DNA of 64,000 bases from Acidobacteriota bacterium (GTDB taxonomy: Bacteria > Acidobacteriota > Terriglobia > Terriglobales > Acidobacteriaceae), in contig JAJXYY010000042.1 in assembly GCA_021780315.1 (NCBI GenBank), positions 124,001 to 188,000 on the forward strand. Reading direction: 5' to 3'. Shown here one piece after another: positions 37,167 to 47,297 of this stretch (its first letter is position 1; the number at the start of each line of letters is the position of its first letter). A model generated the notes under the pieces. The model was given only the letters and a program-made list of their open reading frames with translations. It had not been told where the DNA came from and ran no database searches. The position numbers were made by a program, and so were the translations under genes.

Positions 37167-37964
37167 TTATTTCAGCTCCAGAGTTCCGGTTTGAGTTGCC
37201 AAGTCCGGTTCTGGCAGCTTAGATGCTGCCGCGCGATCAAGCAAGAGGGTGAGCTTGCCGGAGGCGGGACGGATGAGTTGAGCGGGATAGGTTTCAGGCT
37301 GGTAGGGGCCGAGGAAGACGTCGTGGAGGACCTGCGCCTTGGGTTGGCCTTCGATGAGGAAGGCCACTTCCCTGCCCTGATTGATGACGGGCCAGGTGAG
37401 GGTGATGCGCCAGGTGTCCTTTTGGGGGACGTGGTTGGCGATGGCGATGCTGGCGAGGTTATCGAGTGCTTCGGTGTGGGGGAAGAGGGAGGCGGTGTGA
37501 CCGTCCTCGCCCATGCCGAGGAGGATGAGATCGAAGGTGGGGGTCTGGGCGCCTTCGAGCTTGAAGGCGTTGCGGATGGCGGACTCGTAGCGTGCGGCGG
37601 CGATCTCGGGATCGAGTTCGCCTTCGATGCGGTGGATGCGCTCGGGCGGGAGCGGGACGTGGGCGAGCAGTGCTTCGCGGGTCATGCGGTAGTTGGAGTC
37701 AGGCTGGTCGGGTGGGACGGAGCGCTCGTCGACCCAGAAGAGATCGAGCTTGTCCCAGGGGACCTGGGTGCGGAAGGGGTGTGCGGGGTCGGCGAGGAAC
37801 TCCAACATGGTGCGGGGAGTGGAACCGCCGGAGATGGCGATGCGGGCGAGGCCGCGGGCCTGGACGGCGCGGAGGGCGGCGTCGGTGAAGAGTTGTGCGG
37901 CGGCGAGGGCTACGGCGGCGTGATCGGCAGCGACGGGATAGGAGATGGTGACTGGGCGAGGCAT
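37167..37964 (-). CDS. pgl: 6-phosphogluconolactonase
   Basis: AISGGSTPRTMLEFLAD; WVDERSVPPDQPDSNYRM; ILLGMGEDGHTASLFPHT. Start taken as MPRPVTISYPVAADHAA. Confidence 0.93.
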   Translation of the reverse strand: MPRPVTISYPVAADHAAVALAAAQLFTDAALRAVQARGLARIAISGGSTPRTMLEFLADPAHPFRTQVPWDKLDLFWVDERSVPPDQPDSNYRMTREALLAHVPLPPERIHRIEGELDPEIAAARYESAIRNAFKLEGAQTPTFDLILLGMGEDGHTASLFPHTEALDNLASIAIANHVPQKDTWRITLTWPVINQGREVAFLIEGQPKAQVLHDVFLGPYQPETYPAQLIRPASGKLTLLLDRAAASKLPEPDLATQTGTLELK

Positions 37965-38105
37965 GGGTTGGCTCGTAAGTTGAGATATGGGCTGTATGGG
38001 TTGCATGGGAGACGGTGGGGTGGGGCGGAGCGTGCTGGCGTTAGGAGAGGTTGGGACGGCAACGCTGCGGGGATGCGTGGCGCGTTGCCGTCCGTGGGTT
38101 GGAGG

Positions 38106-39650
38106 TTAGAGTTTGCGCCATTTGCGGCCGTCGGATTTGAGCATGGCGTCGGCGGCGGGTGGTCCCCAGGTTCCGGCGGGGTAGTTGGGGAGGTCCTTGA
38201 TGGGATCCTTGGCCCAGGCCTGGAGGATGGGGGTCATGAGCGCCCAGGTGGCTTCGACTCCGTCGCGATGGGCGAAGAGGGTTCCATCGCCGAGCATGGC
38301 GTCGAGCAAGAGGCGCTCGTAGCCGTTGGCGGAGGATTTACCGAAGGCCTCGGCGTAGTTGAAGTTCATGGTGACGGGGTTGATATTCATGTTGGGGCCG
38401 GGGACCTTGGCACCGAAGCGGAGGGCGATGCCTTCGTCGGGCTGGATGCGCATGGAGATGACGTTGGGCTTGATGCCCTCGGCGCCCTTGCCCTCGTGAT
38501 CCTTGAAGAGGAGCAGCGGGGGCTGTTTGAACTGGATGGTGATCTCGGTGACGCGGCGGGCGAGGCGCTTGCCGGCGCGGATGTAGAAGGGGACGCCAGC
38601 CCAGCGCCAGTTTTCGATTTCGAGGCGGAGGCCAGCGTAGGTTTCGGTCTGGGAGCGAGGGTGGACGCGCTCTTCCTGACGGTAGCCTACGACGGGCTTG
38701 CCATCGACGGTGCCGGGGCCGTACTGGCCGCGGACGGTGTCGGCGGGGTGGATGGGGGTGATGGCGCGCCAGACCTTGACCTTTTCGGCGCGGACGGCAG
38801 CGGCCTCAAAGGAGACGGGTGGCTCCATGGCGACGAAGCTGAGGAGTTCCATGACGTGGTTCTGGACGACGTCGCGGAGGGCACCGGCGGTCTCGTAGAA
38901 GGGACCGCGGCCTTCGATGCCGATGGACTCGGCGGCGGTGATCTCAACGTGGTCGATGTAGTTGCGATTCCAGACGTTCTCGAAGATACCGTTGGCGAAG
39001 CGGAAGACCAGGATGTTCTGCACGGTCTCCTTGCCGAGGTAGTGGTCGATGCGGAAGATCTGGTCTTCGTCGAAGACTTTGTTGACTTCGTCGTTGAGGG
39101 CCTTGGCGGACTCGAGGTCGTGGCCGAAGGGTTTTTCGATGATGGTGCGGACCCAGGGCTTGCAGCCGTTGGGAGCGATGACGTCGGCGGGCTTGGCCAT
39201 GCCATGCTGGCCGAGAAAGTTGATGATGTCGGAGAAGTATTCTGGCGCGGTGGCGAGGTAGAAGAGTCGGTTGCCGCAGGTGCCGACCTTCTTGTCGATG
39301 TCGTCGAGAAGCTGCTTGAGCGCCTGGTATCCGGCGGCGTCGTCGAAGTTCATGGCGTGGTATTGGATTTTGCTGACGAAGGGAGCGAGTTTAGGTTCGG
39401 ACTCCTCGACGCCGCCACCGGCGATGATGCCTTCTTTCATGTCTGCGGCGAAGCTGTCCTGCAGGGGACGGCGGGCGACGCCGACGACGGCGATGTCGGT
39501 GGGCAGGAGGCCAGCCTGTTCGAGGTGGTAGAGGGCGGGCAGGAGTTTGCGTTTGGTGAGGTCTCCGGAGGCGCCAAAGATGACGACGGTGCAGGGGTCG
39601 GGAGTGCGCTCAGTCTGTGGCGCGGGGGGTACGGTTTCGATGCTGGACAT
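38106..39650 (-). CDS. zwf: Glucose-6-phosphate 1-dehydrogenase
   Basis: VIFGASGDLTKRKLLPALYHL; RIDHYLGKETVQNILVFRFAN. Start taken as MSSIETVPP. Confidence 0.96.
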   Translation of the reverse strand: MSSIETVPPAPQTERTPDPCTVVIFGASGDLTKRKLLPALYHLEQAGLLPTDIAVVGVARRPLQDSFAADMKEGIIAGGGVEESEPKLAPFVSKIQYHAMNFDDAAGYQALKQLLDDIDKKVGTCGNRLFYLATAPEYFSDIINFLGQHGMAKPADVIAPNGCKPWVRTIIEKPFGHDLESAKALNDEVNKVFDEDQIFRIDHYLGKETVQNILVFRFANGIFENVWNRNYIDHVEITAAESIGIEGRGPFYETAGALRDVVQNHVMELLSFVAMEPPVSFEAAAVRAEKVKVWRAITPIHPADTVRGQYGPGTVDGKPVVGYRQEERVHPRSQTETYAGLRLEIENWRWAGVPFYIRAGKRLARRVTEITIQFKQPPLLLFKDHEGKGAEGIKPNVISMRIQPDEGIALRFGAKVPGPNMNINPVTMNFNYAEAFGKSSANGYERLLLDAMLGDGTLFAHRDGVEATWALMTPILQAWAKDPIKDLPNYPAGTWGPPAADAMLKSDGRKWRKL

Positions 39651-39708
39651 AATCTGATTGTTCCTCAAATGCTGGTCGTTAGAGTTCGTGACGATACGAG
39701 TATTAGAA

Positions 39709-40614
39709 CTAGCTCTTTTTGACTTCGTGGCCACCGAAGGCGCCGCGCATGATGGAGAGCATACGATCGGTGAAGTTGTTCTCTTCGCGGGAGCGGAGGC
39801 GGCGGATGAGCGACTCGGTGATGACAGGGGCGGAGATGTTGAGGTCGATGGCCTCCATGACGGTCCAGCGACCTTCGCCGGAGTCGGGCACGTAGGCTTC
39901 GAGGCCGTCGAGGGTGGGGTTCTTATCGAGGGCGTCGGCGGTGAGGTCGAGGAGCCAGGACCGGACGACGGAGCCTTTCTGCCAGATGTGGGAGATCTGG
40001 GTGAGGTCGAGGTTGAGGGGGGTCTTGGCCTTCATGATGGAGAAGCCTTCGGCGTAGGCCTGCATCATTCCGTACTCGATGCCGTTGTGGACCATTTTGA
40101 CGAAGTGGCCTGCACCGGAGGGGCCGACGCGTCCCCAGCCTTCGGTCTTACCGGGGGCAAGGGTCTCGAAGATGGGGGTGAGGCGCTCTACGGGTTCGAC
40201 ATCGCCTCCGATCATGAGGGAGTAGCCTTCCTGGAGTCCCCAGACGCCGCCGGAGGTACCGCAGTCGACGTAGTGGAAGCCCTTGGCGGTCGCTTCGGCG
40301 TGGCGGCGCTGGGTGTCTTTGTAGTTGGAGTTTCCGCCGTCGATGAAGGTGTCGCCGGGCTGCATGAGGGGGACGAGTTTGGCGATGGTCTGGTCGACGG
40401 GATCGCCGGAGGGAACCATGATCCAGATGGCGCGTGGGGCGGACAGGTTGGCGACGAGGTCTTCGAGGGAGTTGACGCCGAGGGCCCCGGTGGAGGTGAG
40501 GCGTGCGGTGGCATCCTTGTTGAAGTCGAAGCCGACGACCTTGTGTCCTGCGAGGCGGAGGCGTTCCGCCATGTTGAAGCCCATTTTGCCGAGACCGATG
40601 ATTCCAAGTTCCAT
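39709..40614 (-). CDS. gnd: 6-phosphogluconate dehydrogenase, decarboxylating (short form)
   Basis: MELGIIGLGKMGFNMAERL; DCGTSGGVWGLQEGYSLMIGG; GAGHFVKMVHNGIEYGMMQ. Confidence 0.93.
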   Translation of the reverse strand: MELGIIGLGKMGFNMAERLRLAGHKVVGFDFNKDATARLTSTGALGVNSLEDLVANLSAPRAIWIMVPSGDPVDQTIAKLVPLMQPGDTFIDGGNSNYKDTQRRHAEATAKGFHYVDCGTSGGVWGLQEGYSLMIGGDVEPVERLTPIFETLAPGKTEGWGRVGPSGAGHFVKMVHNGIEYGMMQAYAEGFSIMKAKTPLNLDLTQISHIWQKGSVVRSWLLDLTADALDKNPTLDGLEAYVPDSGEGRWTVMEAIDLNISAPVITESLIRRLRSREENNFTDRMLSIMRGAFGGHEVKKS

Positions 40615-40747
40615 GTGATGTACTCCTTCGTAATGGATAGTGCGTGGTTGAATGTTGGCTTATTCCGCTTGCTGGCCGGGTTGTATGGTGTTGTCTGGTA
40701 GGGCTATCGGCGAGAGGCGTTGAAACTGTAGATGGGAGGCGATGGGA

Positions 40748-41602
40748 TCACTCGCCCTCCGGGAAGTCTGCGCCGCGGGTGGTGGACTCCCAGGTGGCGA
40801 TCTCCTGCTGCCATGCGTCGAGCTTGTTGCGGAGACGCTGGAGGGTGCTGGCCCCGAGGAGCAGGCGCAGGGGTGGGTGGGGAGATGCGACGACCTGCAT
40901 CATGGCGTGGACGGCGCGGAGGGGATCGCCCTTCTGCTTGCCGTCCTGGGAGGTGAAGTAACGGCGCATGTTGCCGGCGGTGGCGTCGTAGTCGGGGATG
41001 ACGGCTTCGGCCTGAACGCCGGAGCGTCCGAGGAAGTCGGTGCGGAAGGGGCCAGGCTCAACGATGGTGAGGTGGATGCCGAGGGGGGCGATCTCCTGGG
41101 CGAGCGCTTCGGAGAGACCTTCTACGGCGAACTTGGTGGCGTTGTAGAAGCCCATGCCGGGGCTGGCGACGAGACCACCAATGGAGGAGAGATTGAGGAT
41201 GTGGCCGCTGCCCTGTTTGCGGAAGTGGGGCAGGAAGGCTCGGGTGACGCGCAGGAGGCCGAAGACGTTGGTCTCGAACATGGGCATGTACTCGTCTTCG
41301 GTGGCTTCCTCGATGGCTCCGGCGATACCGTAGCCGGCGTTGTTGACGAGGACGTCGACGGGGCCGTAGCTGGCGGTGGCCTGTGCGACGACGGAGGCGA
41401 CCTGCGCGGCGTCGGTGACGTCGAGGGCGAAGGTTTTGGCCATGTCTGGGTACTGCTGTTCCAGGTGAGCGATCTGCTGGGGGTTGCGAGCGGTGGCGAT
41501 GACTTTGCCGCCCGACTTGAGGACTTCTTCGGCGAGCAGACGTCCGAAGCCGGTAGAGGCTCCGGTGATGAACCATGTGCGATTTGTATTTGTGTTAGCC
41601 AT
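40748..41602 (-). CDS. SDR family oxidoreductase
   Basis: FITGASTGFGRLLAEEVL; VNNAGYGIAGAIEE; YNATKFAVEG. Confidence 0.92.
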   Translation of the reverse strand: MANTNTNRTWFITGASTGFGRLLAEEVLKSGGKVIATARNPQQIAHLEQQYPDMAKTFALDVTDAAQVASVVAQATASYGPVDVLVNNAGYGIAGAIEEATEDEYMPMFETNVFGLLRVTRAFLPHFRKQGSGHILNLSSIGGLVASPGMGFYNATKFAVEGLSEALAQEIAPLGIHLTIVEPGPFRTDFLGRSGVQAEAVIPDYDATAGNMRRYFTSQDGKQKGDPLRAVHAMMQVVASPHPPLRLLLGASTLQRLRNKLDAWQQEIATWESTTRGADFPEGE

Positions 41603-41750
41603 GACTCAAGAGATGCTCCGAAGAGTGCTTTGGTTCCCATGCGGCTGGGATAGTTTGTGAATCTGCGTGCGATGGCCGGAGGTGATGCGGGCGGCAGCGT
41701 TTGCCTGCGGAGGCGGGCAGGTGGTGACGCGGAGCCGACGCGGGTGAGGT

Positions 41751-42233
41751 TCAGCCATTCAAGCTGGTTCCTGCGACGGAGGGCATGTACTGCTTTTCAA
41801 TGGCTTTAACCTTGTTGAGGCGGCGGACAAAGCGCTCTTCTTTGGCGATGAACGTGGCTTTGAGGTAGCTTTCGACGCACTCGAAGGCGAGTGCGGGGCC
41901 GATGATGCGTGCTCCGAGGACGATGACGTTCATCTCATCGTGCTCCACACCCTGATGGGCGGAGTAGGTATCGTGGCACATGCCGGCGCGGACACCGGGC
42001 ATCTTGTTGGCGGCGATACAGACGCCTACGCCGGAGCCGCAGATGAGGATGCCGCGCTCGGCGGCACCGGACATGAGGGCTTTACCGACGAGGACGGCGA
42101 AGTCGGGGTAGTCGGAGGGGTCGGTGTTGTAGGCCCCGAGATCATCTACTTCGTGGCCCAGTTTGCGGACGTAGTCGCGGACTTCTTCCTTGAGGGGGAA
42201 GCCGGCGTGGTCGGAGGCGATGGCAATCTTCAT
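41751..42233 (-). CDS. rpiB: Ribose 5-phosphate isomerase B
   Basis: MKIAIASDHAGFPLKEEVRDYV; GILICGSGVGVCIAANKMPGVRAGMCHDTYSAHQGVEHDEMNVIVLGARIIG. Confidence 0.95.
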   Translation of the reverse strand: MKIAIASDHAGFPLKEEVRDYVRKLGHEVDDLGAYNTDPSDYPDFAVLVGKALMSGAAERGILICGSGVGVCIAANKMPGVRAGMCHDTYSAHQGVEHDEMNVIVLGARIIGPALAFECVESYLKATFIAKEERFVRRLNKVKAIEKQYMPSVAGTSLNG

Positions 42234-42327
42234 GGGTTGAATCTATCCTTTGGCTTCCGTCCGGGGATGCTGGGTCCAGGCTGCTGAAGAGGTAGACGTT
42301 GCAAACCGGCGGAAGCAACCGCGTGGA

Positions 42328-42468
42328 CTAGGATCCGTACTGGTCTTCGAGTTCCCAATCGTTCTCGGGCGGGACGCTGTCTTCGTAGGTGGCCTGGAGG
42401 GAGGTGGAGCGCTCGGTTGGAGGTTGCTCGTCGTCTTTACGGACCATCTCTCGTTCGCTGGTAACCAT
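42328..42468 (-). CDS. Candidate small protein (46 aa), hypothetical
   Basis: Below the ORF-track size cutoff. Translates to MVTSEREMVRKDDEQPPTERSTSLQATYEDSVPPENDWELEDQYGS; sits between tkt and rpiB on the same strand. Confidence 0.45.
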   Translation of the reverse strand: MVTSEREMVRKDDEQPPTERSTSLQATYEDSVPPENDWELEDQYGS

Positions 42469-42545
42469 AGAGTTCTCTGGAGTTCTGTGCGGTGTCGTGC
42501 GGCGGGTTGGACGGCGGATCGAGGAGACTCCGCCGTCTGCCGGGT

Positions 42546-44552
42546 TTACTTTTTGAGCAGTTTTTTAGCGTGCTCTACGACGTTGGAGACGCTGATGCCA
42601 AACTTCTCCATGACGATGGGGCCGGGTGCGGAGGCACCGAAGTGGTCGATGCCGATAACCGCTCCGTTGTGACCGACATACTTGTACCAGCCCATGGTGG
42701 CACCGGCCTCGATGGCGATCTTGGGGGTGGCTTCCGGAAGGAGGCTGGCCTTGTACTCGGCGGTCTGCTCGTCGAAGATTTTGAAGCTGGGCATGGAGAC
42801 GACGGTGGCGCCGATTCCGATGGCCTTCAACTCGGCTGCGGCCTTGAGGATGAGTTCGACCTCGGAGCCAGCGGCGAGGAGGATGATGTCCTTGCCGGTG
42901 GAATCGAGGGCGTAGGCACCGTGCTTGACGCCGGCGTGGACGTTGTATTTTTCGTTATCGAGGACGGGGAGATCCTGCCGCGAGAGCGCCATGAAGCTGG
43001 CGGACTTGCGTTCGACAGCGAGCTGCCAGCAGGCGGCGGTCTCGTTGGCGTCGGCAGGGCGGAAGTCGGTGAGCTGGGGGATGGCGCGGAGGCTCATGAG
43101 ATGCTCGACCGGCTGGTGGGTGGGGCCGTCTTCGCCGAGGCCGACGGAGTCGTGGGTAAAGACGAAGAGGGAGTGGACTTGCATGAGCGCGGCCATACGG
43201 ATGGCGGAACGGCAGTAGTCCGAGAAGACAAAGAAGGTGGAGCCGAAGGGGATGAGACCACCGTGGGCTGCCATTCCGTTGACCATGGCGCACATGCCGA
43301 ACTCGCGGACGCCGAAGAAGACGTTGCGGCCGGCGGGATCGACGTGGAAGCTGGGGGAGTCCTTGAAGATGGTCTTGGTGGAGGCGGTGAGGTCGGCAGC
43401 ACCACCGAAGAGTTCGGGGACGACACCGGCGATGGCGTTCATGACGATCTGTCCGGCGTTGCGGGTGGCTACGGCCTTTTCGGTTGGGAAGACGGGGACC
43501 TTCTTCTCCCAGCCGGCTTCGAGTTGGCCCTTGATGGTGCGGTCGAACTGGGCTGCGGGCTCGGGATAGGCCTTGGCGTACTCGGCGAACTCTGCTTCCC
43601 AGGCGGCCTTGGCGTCTTTGCCGCGGAGCTTGATGGTGTCCCAGTTGGCGCGGGCGGCGTCAGGGACGTAGAAGGACTTGTCTTCGGGCCAGCCGAGGTT
43701 TTTCTTGGTGGCCTTGACGGCTTCTGCGCCGAGGGCTTCGCCGTGGACCTTGTTGGTGCCGGCCTTGGGGCTGCCATAACCGATGACGGTGCGGACGCGG
43801 ATGAGGGTGGGCTTGGAGGTCTCGGCCTTGGCGGCGAGGATGGCGGCTTCGATGGCGGCGAGGTCGTTGCCGTCGGCGACGGAGAGGACCTGCCAGTGGT
43901 AGGCCTCGAAGCGCTTGGTGACGTCTTCGGTGTAGCTGAGGTCGGTGGCGCCGTCGAGGGAGATGAGGTTGTCGTCGTAGAGGACGATGAGCTTGCCGAG
44001 GCCGAGGGTTCCGGCGAGCGAAGCGGTCTCGTGGGAGATGCCTTCCATCAGGTCGCCATCGCCGCAGAGGACGTAGGTGTAGTGGTCGACGATGTTGTAG
44101 GTATCGCGGTTGTAGACGGCGGCGAGGTGTTTTTCCGCGGTGGCGATGCCTACGGCCATGCCGAAGCCCTGGCCGAGGGGGCCGGTAGTGACTTCGACGC
44201 CGGGGGTCTCACCGTACTCGGGGTGACCGGCGGTGTGGGAGCCCCACTGGCGGAACTGTTCAAGCTGCGACATGGGCAGGTTGTAGCCGGAGAGGTGGAG
44301 CGCGCCGTAGAGCAGGGCGGAGGCGTGACCGTTGGAGAGGATGAAACGGTCGCGGTCGATCCACTTGGGATCGGAGGGGTCGTGCTTCATGAGCTTGTGG
44401 TAGAGCAGATAGGCGATGGGGGCGCAGCCGAGGGGCGCGCCGGGGTGCCCGGACTTGGCTTTTTCAACGGCGTCGACGGCGAGGAAGCGGAGGGCATTGA
44501 TAGAAAGCTGGTCTAGTTCCTGCTGGTTGGACTCGTGCTGCAGTTCGCTCAT
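42546..44552 (-). CDS. tkt: Transketolase
   Basis: AVEKAKSGHPGAPLGCAPIAYLLY; GPLGQGFGMAVGIA; CGDGDLMEGISHE; THDSVGLGEDGPTHQPVEHL. Confidence 0.96.
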   Translation of the reverse strand: MSELQHESNQQELDQLSINALRFLAVDAVEKAKSGHPGAPLGCAPIAYLLYHKLMKHDPSDPKWIDRDRFILSNGHASALLYGALHLSGYNLPMSQLEQFRQWGSHTAGHPEYGETPGVEVTTGPLGQGFGMAVGIATAEKHLAAVYNRDTYNIVDHYTYVLCGDGDLMEGISHETASLAGTLGLGKLIVLYDDNLISLDGATDLSYTEDVTKRFEAYHWQVLSVADGNDLAAIEAAILAAKAETSKPTLIRVRTVIGYGSPKAGTNKVHGEALGAEAVKATKKNLGWPEDKSFYVPDAARANWDTIKLRGKDAKAAWEAEFAEYAKAYPEPAAQFDRTIKGQLEAGWEKKVPVFPTEKAVATRNAGQIVMNAIAGVVPELFGGAADLTASTKTIFKDSPSFHVDPAGRNVFFGVREFGMCAMVNGMAAHGGLIPFGSTFFVFSDYCRSAIRMAALMQVHSLFVFTHDSVGLGEDGPTHQPVEHLMSLRAIPQLTDFRPADANETAACWQLAVERKSASFMALSRQDLPVLDNEKYNVHAGVKHGAYALDSTGKDIILLAAGSEVELILKAAAELKAIGIGATVVSMPSFKIFDEQTAEYKASLLPEATPKIAIEAGATMGWYKYVGHNGAVIGIDHFGASAPGPIVMEKFGISVSNVVEHAKKLLKK

Positions 44553-44660
44553 GCTTTTCCTTTGCTATGTAGAGGCGCGACGGGTGGAGGCGACTCGGTG
44601 AAGGGTGATTTGGTCGATCCGTACTAGTGTACTAGGCCGGGGGGCAGGTTCGTCGTGTTT

Positions 44661-47090
44661 TTAGCGGTGCGTGATGGCGACGGAGAAGTCTCTGCCAAGC
44701 CAGCGGTCTTCGGACGGCCAATAGAGCGTGAAGACGATGGTGCCGGTCTGTTTGGCGGTAGTGGGGATATCGGCATAGCAGCCGGGGTAGCCTACGGTGC
44801 GCGAAACGGTGGTCTGGGTGGTGGCCCAGTTGTCCATGGACCAGTGGATGGAGAATGGCTTGGGATCGAGGATGCGGAGGCTATGTCCAGCAGGGACACG
44901 GGTTACGGGGCGACCTGTCTGGAAGACCTCAATCTGGCTGGTGAAGGTGCGCTGATCGGCGGGGACGGCGTAGCGCTCTTCGACGGCGGAGATGCGGTCG
45001 AAGACGCGGCCGTCGGCGGTGGAGCGCAGGAGCTTGATGTACTCCGAGTGGGCCCAGACGAGAGGCTGTGCGGAGCCTGCGGAGCGGCCCAAGAAGAGGC
45101 CTTCGGAGGGCATGTCGGCGTAGTCCCAGATTTGCTCGGGCAACATTCCACCGATGGAACTGAAGCGTTCGAGGGCGGTGATGTAGGGGTCGACGTTGTG
45201 TCCGGCGGCGAGTTCGTAGTGGCCACGCTCTCCGGTGAGGATTGGCCAGGCGCGGCCTTGTCCCCAGCCGAGGTAGGGGCCGCCGTCTTTTCGCTGGCCG
45301 TAGCCGTCGTGGTTGTAGCGGCGCCAGCAGACGCCGTAGGGGGTGTCGATTTTGAGGCAGGCATCGACGACTTTGAGGGAGTCGACGATGAGGGGATCGT
45401 CTGCGCGGCGGATGCCGTAGCGGACGAGTTCGAGGAAACCGGCGTCGATGACGGCGCGGGCCTCATAGTCGTACTTCTCCTCGGGGCTGCGGTTGGCGAT
45501 GTGGATGCTGCCGGGGGCCGCCTGGGGGTTGTAGAAGGGTTCTCCTACGCTGGGCGGGTTGATGCGCATGTAGTGATGCTTGACTTCGGGGTGGAGGATA
45601 CCCTCGGTGGTGGTGGTCCACTCGTCGAGGTGGGCTTCGATCCAGTCGGCGTAGCTTTCGAGGAAGCTGGCGAGTTCGGCGGCCTGGTGGGCGCGGGCGA
45701 TATCGGCTGCGCAGATGAGGCCGGAGATGACGGCGGCGAGGGTGGAGGGGGAGTATCCGGCGTTTTCTTCCCAACGTTCCTGCTGGGTGACGGGGGCGTA
45801 GCGGACGAGGAAGGCTGCGGCGCGCTCGACGAAGGGGAAGATGTCAAAGTTGCCAAGGGCTCCGAGCTTCCAGAGTCGCCATCCGAGCATGATGGGGAAG
45901 GCGACCTCATCGAGTTGGATGCCGGTCCAGTAGGCTGTACCGTCGATCCAGAAGTTCTGGGCGAATCCGCCATCGGGGCGCTGGGTGCAGGCGAGGTAGA
46001 CGAGGGCGCGGAGGGCGGTATCGGTGCGTCCGCAGGCGAGCATGGCGGTGGCGGACTGGACCATGTCGCGGGTCCAGACGAGGTGGTATCCGCCGAGATC
46101 GTCGTCACTCTTGGAGGCACCCCAGGGGATGGAGGCGGAGGCGATGAAGGCTCCGGAGTAGGTTTTGTCTTCGTGGGTGAGGATGACGTTGTGGCTGATG
46201 CGCATGAGGCGTCCGCCGTCGGTTGCGGCTTCGGCGAGGCGCTCGGGGGAGTTGGCGCGGAGCCACTGGGTAACAAAGCGATTGCAGTGGAGCTGGTAGG
46301 GGGTGGCGAGGGTCTGCATCATGCCTGCGAGGGCGGCGTGGGGGCCGTCTCCGAGGGCGATGGCGATGGTGAACTCGGGGTGGAGGGCGACGTCGATCTC
46401 ACCCATGACGGCGATGTTGCCGTTGAGGGCCTGGCCGAACTGCCAGTCCATCTGCATGTTAGTGGAGAGGTCCTGATAGCCGTCGCTGGTGCCGACGTAG
46501 CCGCAGGAGGAGCGGGTGAAGCCGCAGTCGACGCCCATGGCGAGGGCGGTGGTTCCCTTCCAGGCGAGGAGTGCTCGCTGGCCGGCGACTTCGACGGAGC
46601 GTGCGGAGTTGTCTGCGCCACCTCCATCGAGGTGGGGGGCGAGGAGGGCGTAGCACTTGAGGCGAGCGAGGACGGCTTCGTCGCCGGTAACTTTTACGTT
46701 CATCAAGACGACGGGGTGGTGGGGGTCGGTGATGAACTCCTTGGTGACGGTGTAGCGGCGGAGGGGGTCGCTGGAGACGACACGGACGGCGAGGGCCTTG
46801 GGATCGATGTAGTGGAAGTCGTACTCGAAGTCACGCTTCTCCTCGTGGAAGAAGGTCTCGCCATCGGTGAAGAGTAGCTCCATGTCGCGGGTCTGGGGGC
46901 GATCGATGGTGGGGTAGTAGATCTCGTTGAGGGTGCCGTGGGAGACAGTAAACCAGACACGACTGGAGGCGGCGTAGGCGGTACTGACGGCATCCTTTTT
47001 GCTGGAGGTCCAGCGGGGTTCAAGTCCGGGGGCCCCAAAAGCAGCACCATCATCATCGAGCCAGCGATAGGAAGCGGCGAGAGAGTTCAT
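44661..47090 (-). CDS. GH15 glucan 1,4-alpha-glucosidase (glucoamylase)
   Basis: 809 aa; VWFTVSHGTLNEIYYPTIDRPQTRDMELLFTDG; YHLVWTRDMVQSATAML; GQGRAWPILTGERGHYEL. Confidence 0.92.
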   Translation of the reverse strand: MNSLAASYRWLDDDGAAFGAPGLEPRWTSSKKDAVSTAYAASSRVWFTVSHGTLNEIYYPTIDRPQTRDMELLFTDGETFFHEEKRDFEYDFHYIDPKALAVRVVSSDPLRRYTVTKEFITDPHHPVVLMNVKVTGDEAVLARLKCYALLAPHLDGGGADNSARSVEVAGQRALLAWKGTTALAMGVDCGFTRSSCGYVGTSDGYQDLSTNMQMDWQFGQALNGNIAVMGEIDVALHPEFTIAIALGDGPHAALAGMMQTLATPYQLHCNRFVTQWLRANSPERLAEAATDGGRLMRISHNVILTHEDKTYSGAFIASASIPWGASKSDDDLGGYHLVWTRDMVQSATAMLACGRTDTALRALVYLACTQRPDGGFAQNFWIDGTAYWTGIQLDEVAFPIMLGWRLWKLGALGNFDIFPFVERAAAFLVRYAPVTQQERWEENAGYSPSTLAAVISGLICAADIARAHQAAELASFLESYADWIEAHLDEWTTTTEGILHPEVKHHYMRINPPSVGEPFYNPQAAPGSIHIANRSPEEKYDYEARAVIDAGFLELVRYGIRRADDPLIVDSLKVVDACLKIDTPYGVCWRRYNHDGYGQRKDGGPYLGWGQGRAWPILTGERGHYELAAGHNVDPYITALERFSSIGGMLPEQIWDYADMPSEGLFLGRSAGSAQPLVWAHSEYIKLLRSTADGRVFDRISAVEERYAVPADQRTFTSQIEVFQTGRPVTRVPAGHSLRILDPKPFSIHWSMDNWATTQTTVSRTVGYPGCYADIPTTAKQTGTIVFTLYWPSEDRWLGRDFSVAITHR

Positions 47091-47297
47091 TGGGGTTTAT
47101 TAGAACCTAAAACGGGTGGGAATGGGAGGATGCGTGCATGAATCGGCAATGAATGGTGGCAATCGGCTATGATTCGGGAAGCAAACGGCTTGCATATGCT
47201 GCATCCCGCCGCGCGGTACCGGCATCGAAGTAAGTGATACCGGCAGCGGCACGATGCGGACTGCCCGCGACACTTGCACAACGACAGGAGAACTACA

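Noticed and set aside
36669-39722. 1017-aa plus-strand ORF
   Set aside because: Antisense to glk, pgl and zwf; Gly/Asp/Val/Glu-rich artefact.
44655-46877. 740-aa plus-strand ORF
   Set aside because: Antisense to the GH15 glucoamylase; same compositional artefact.
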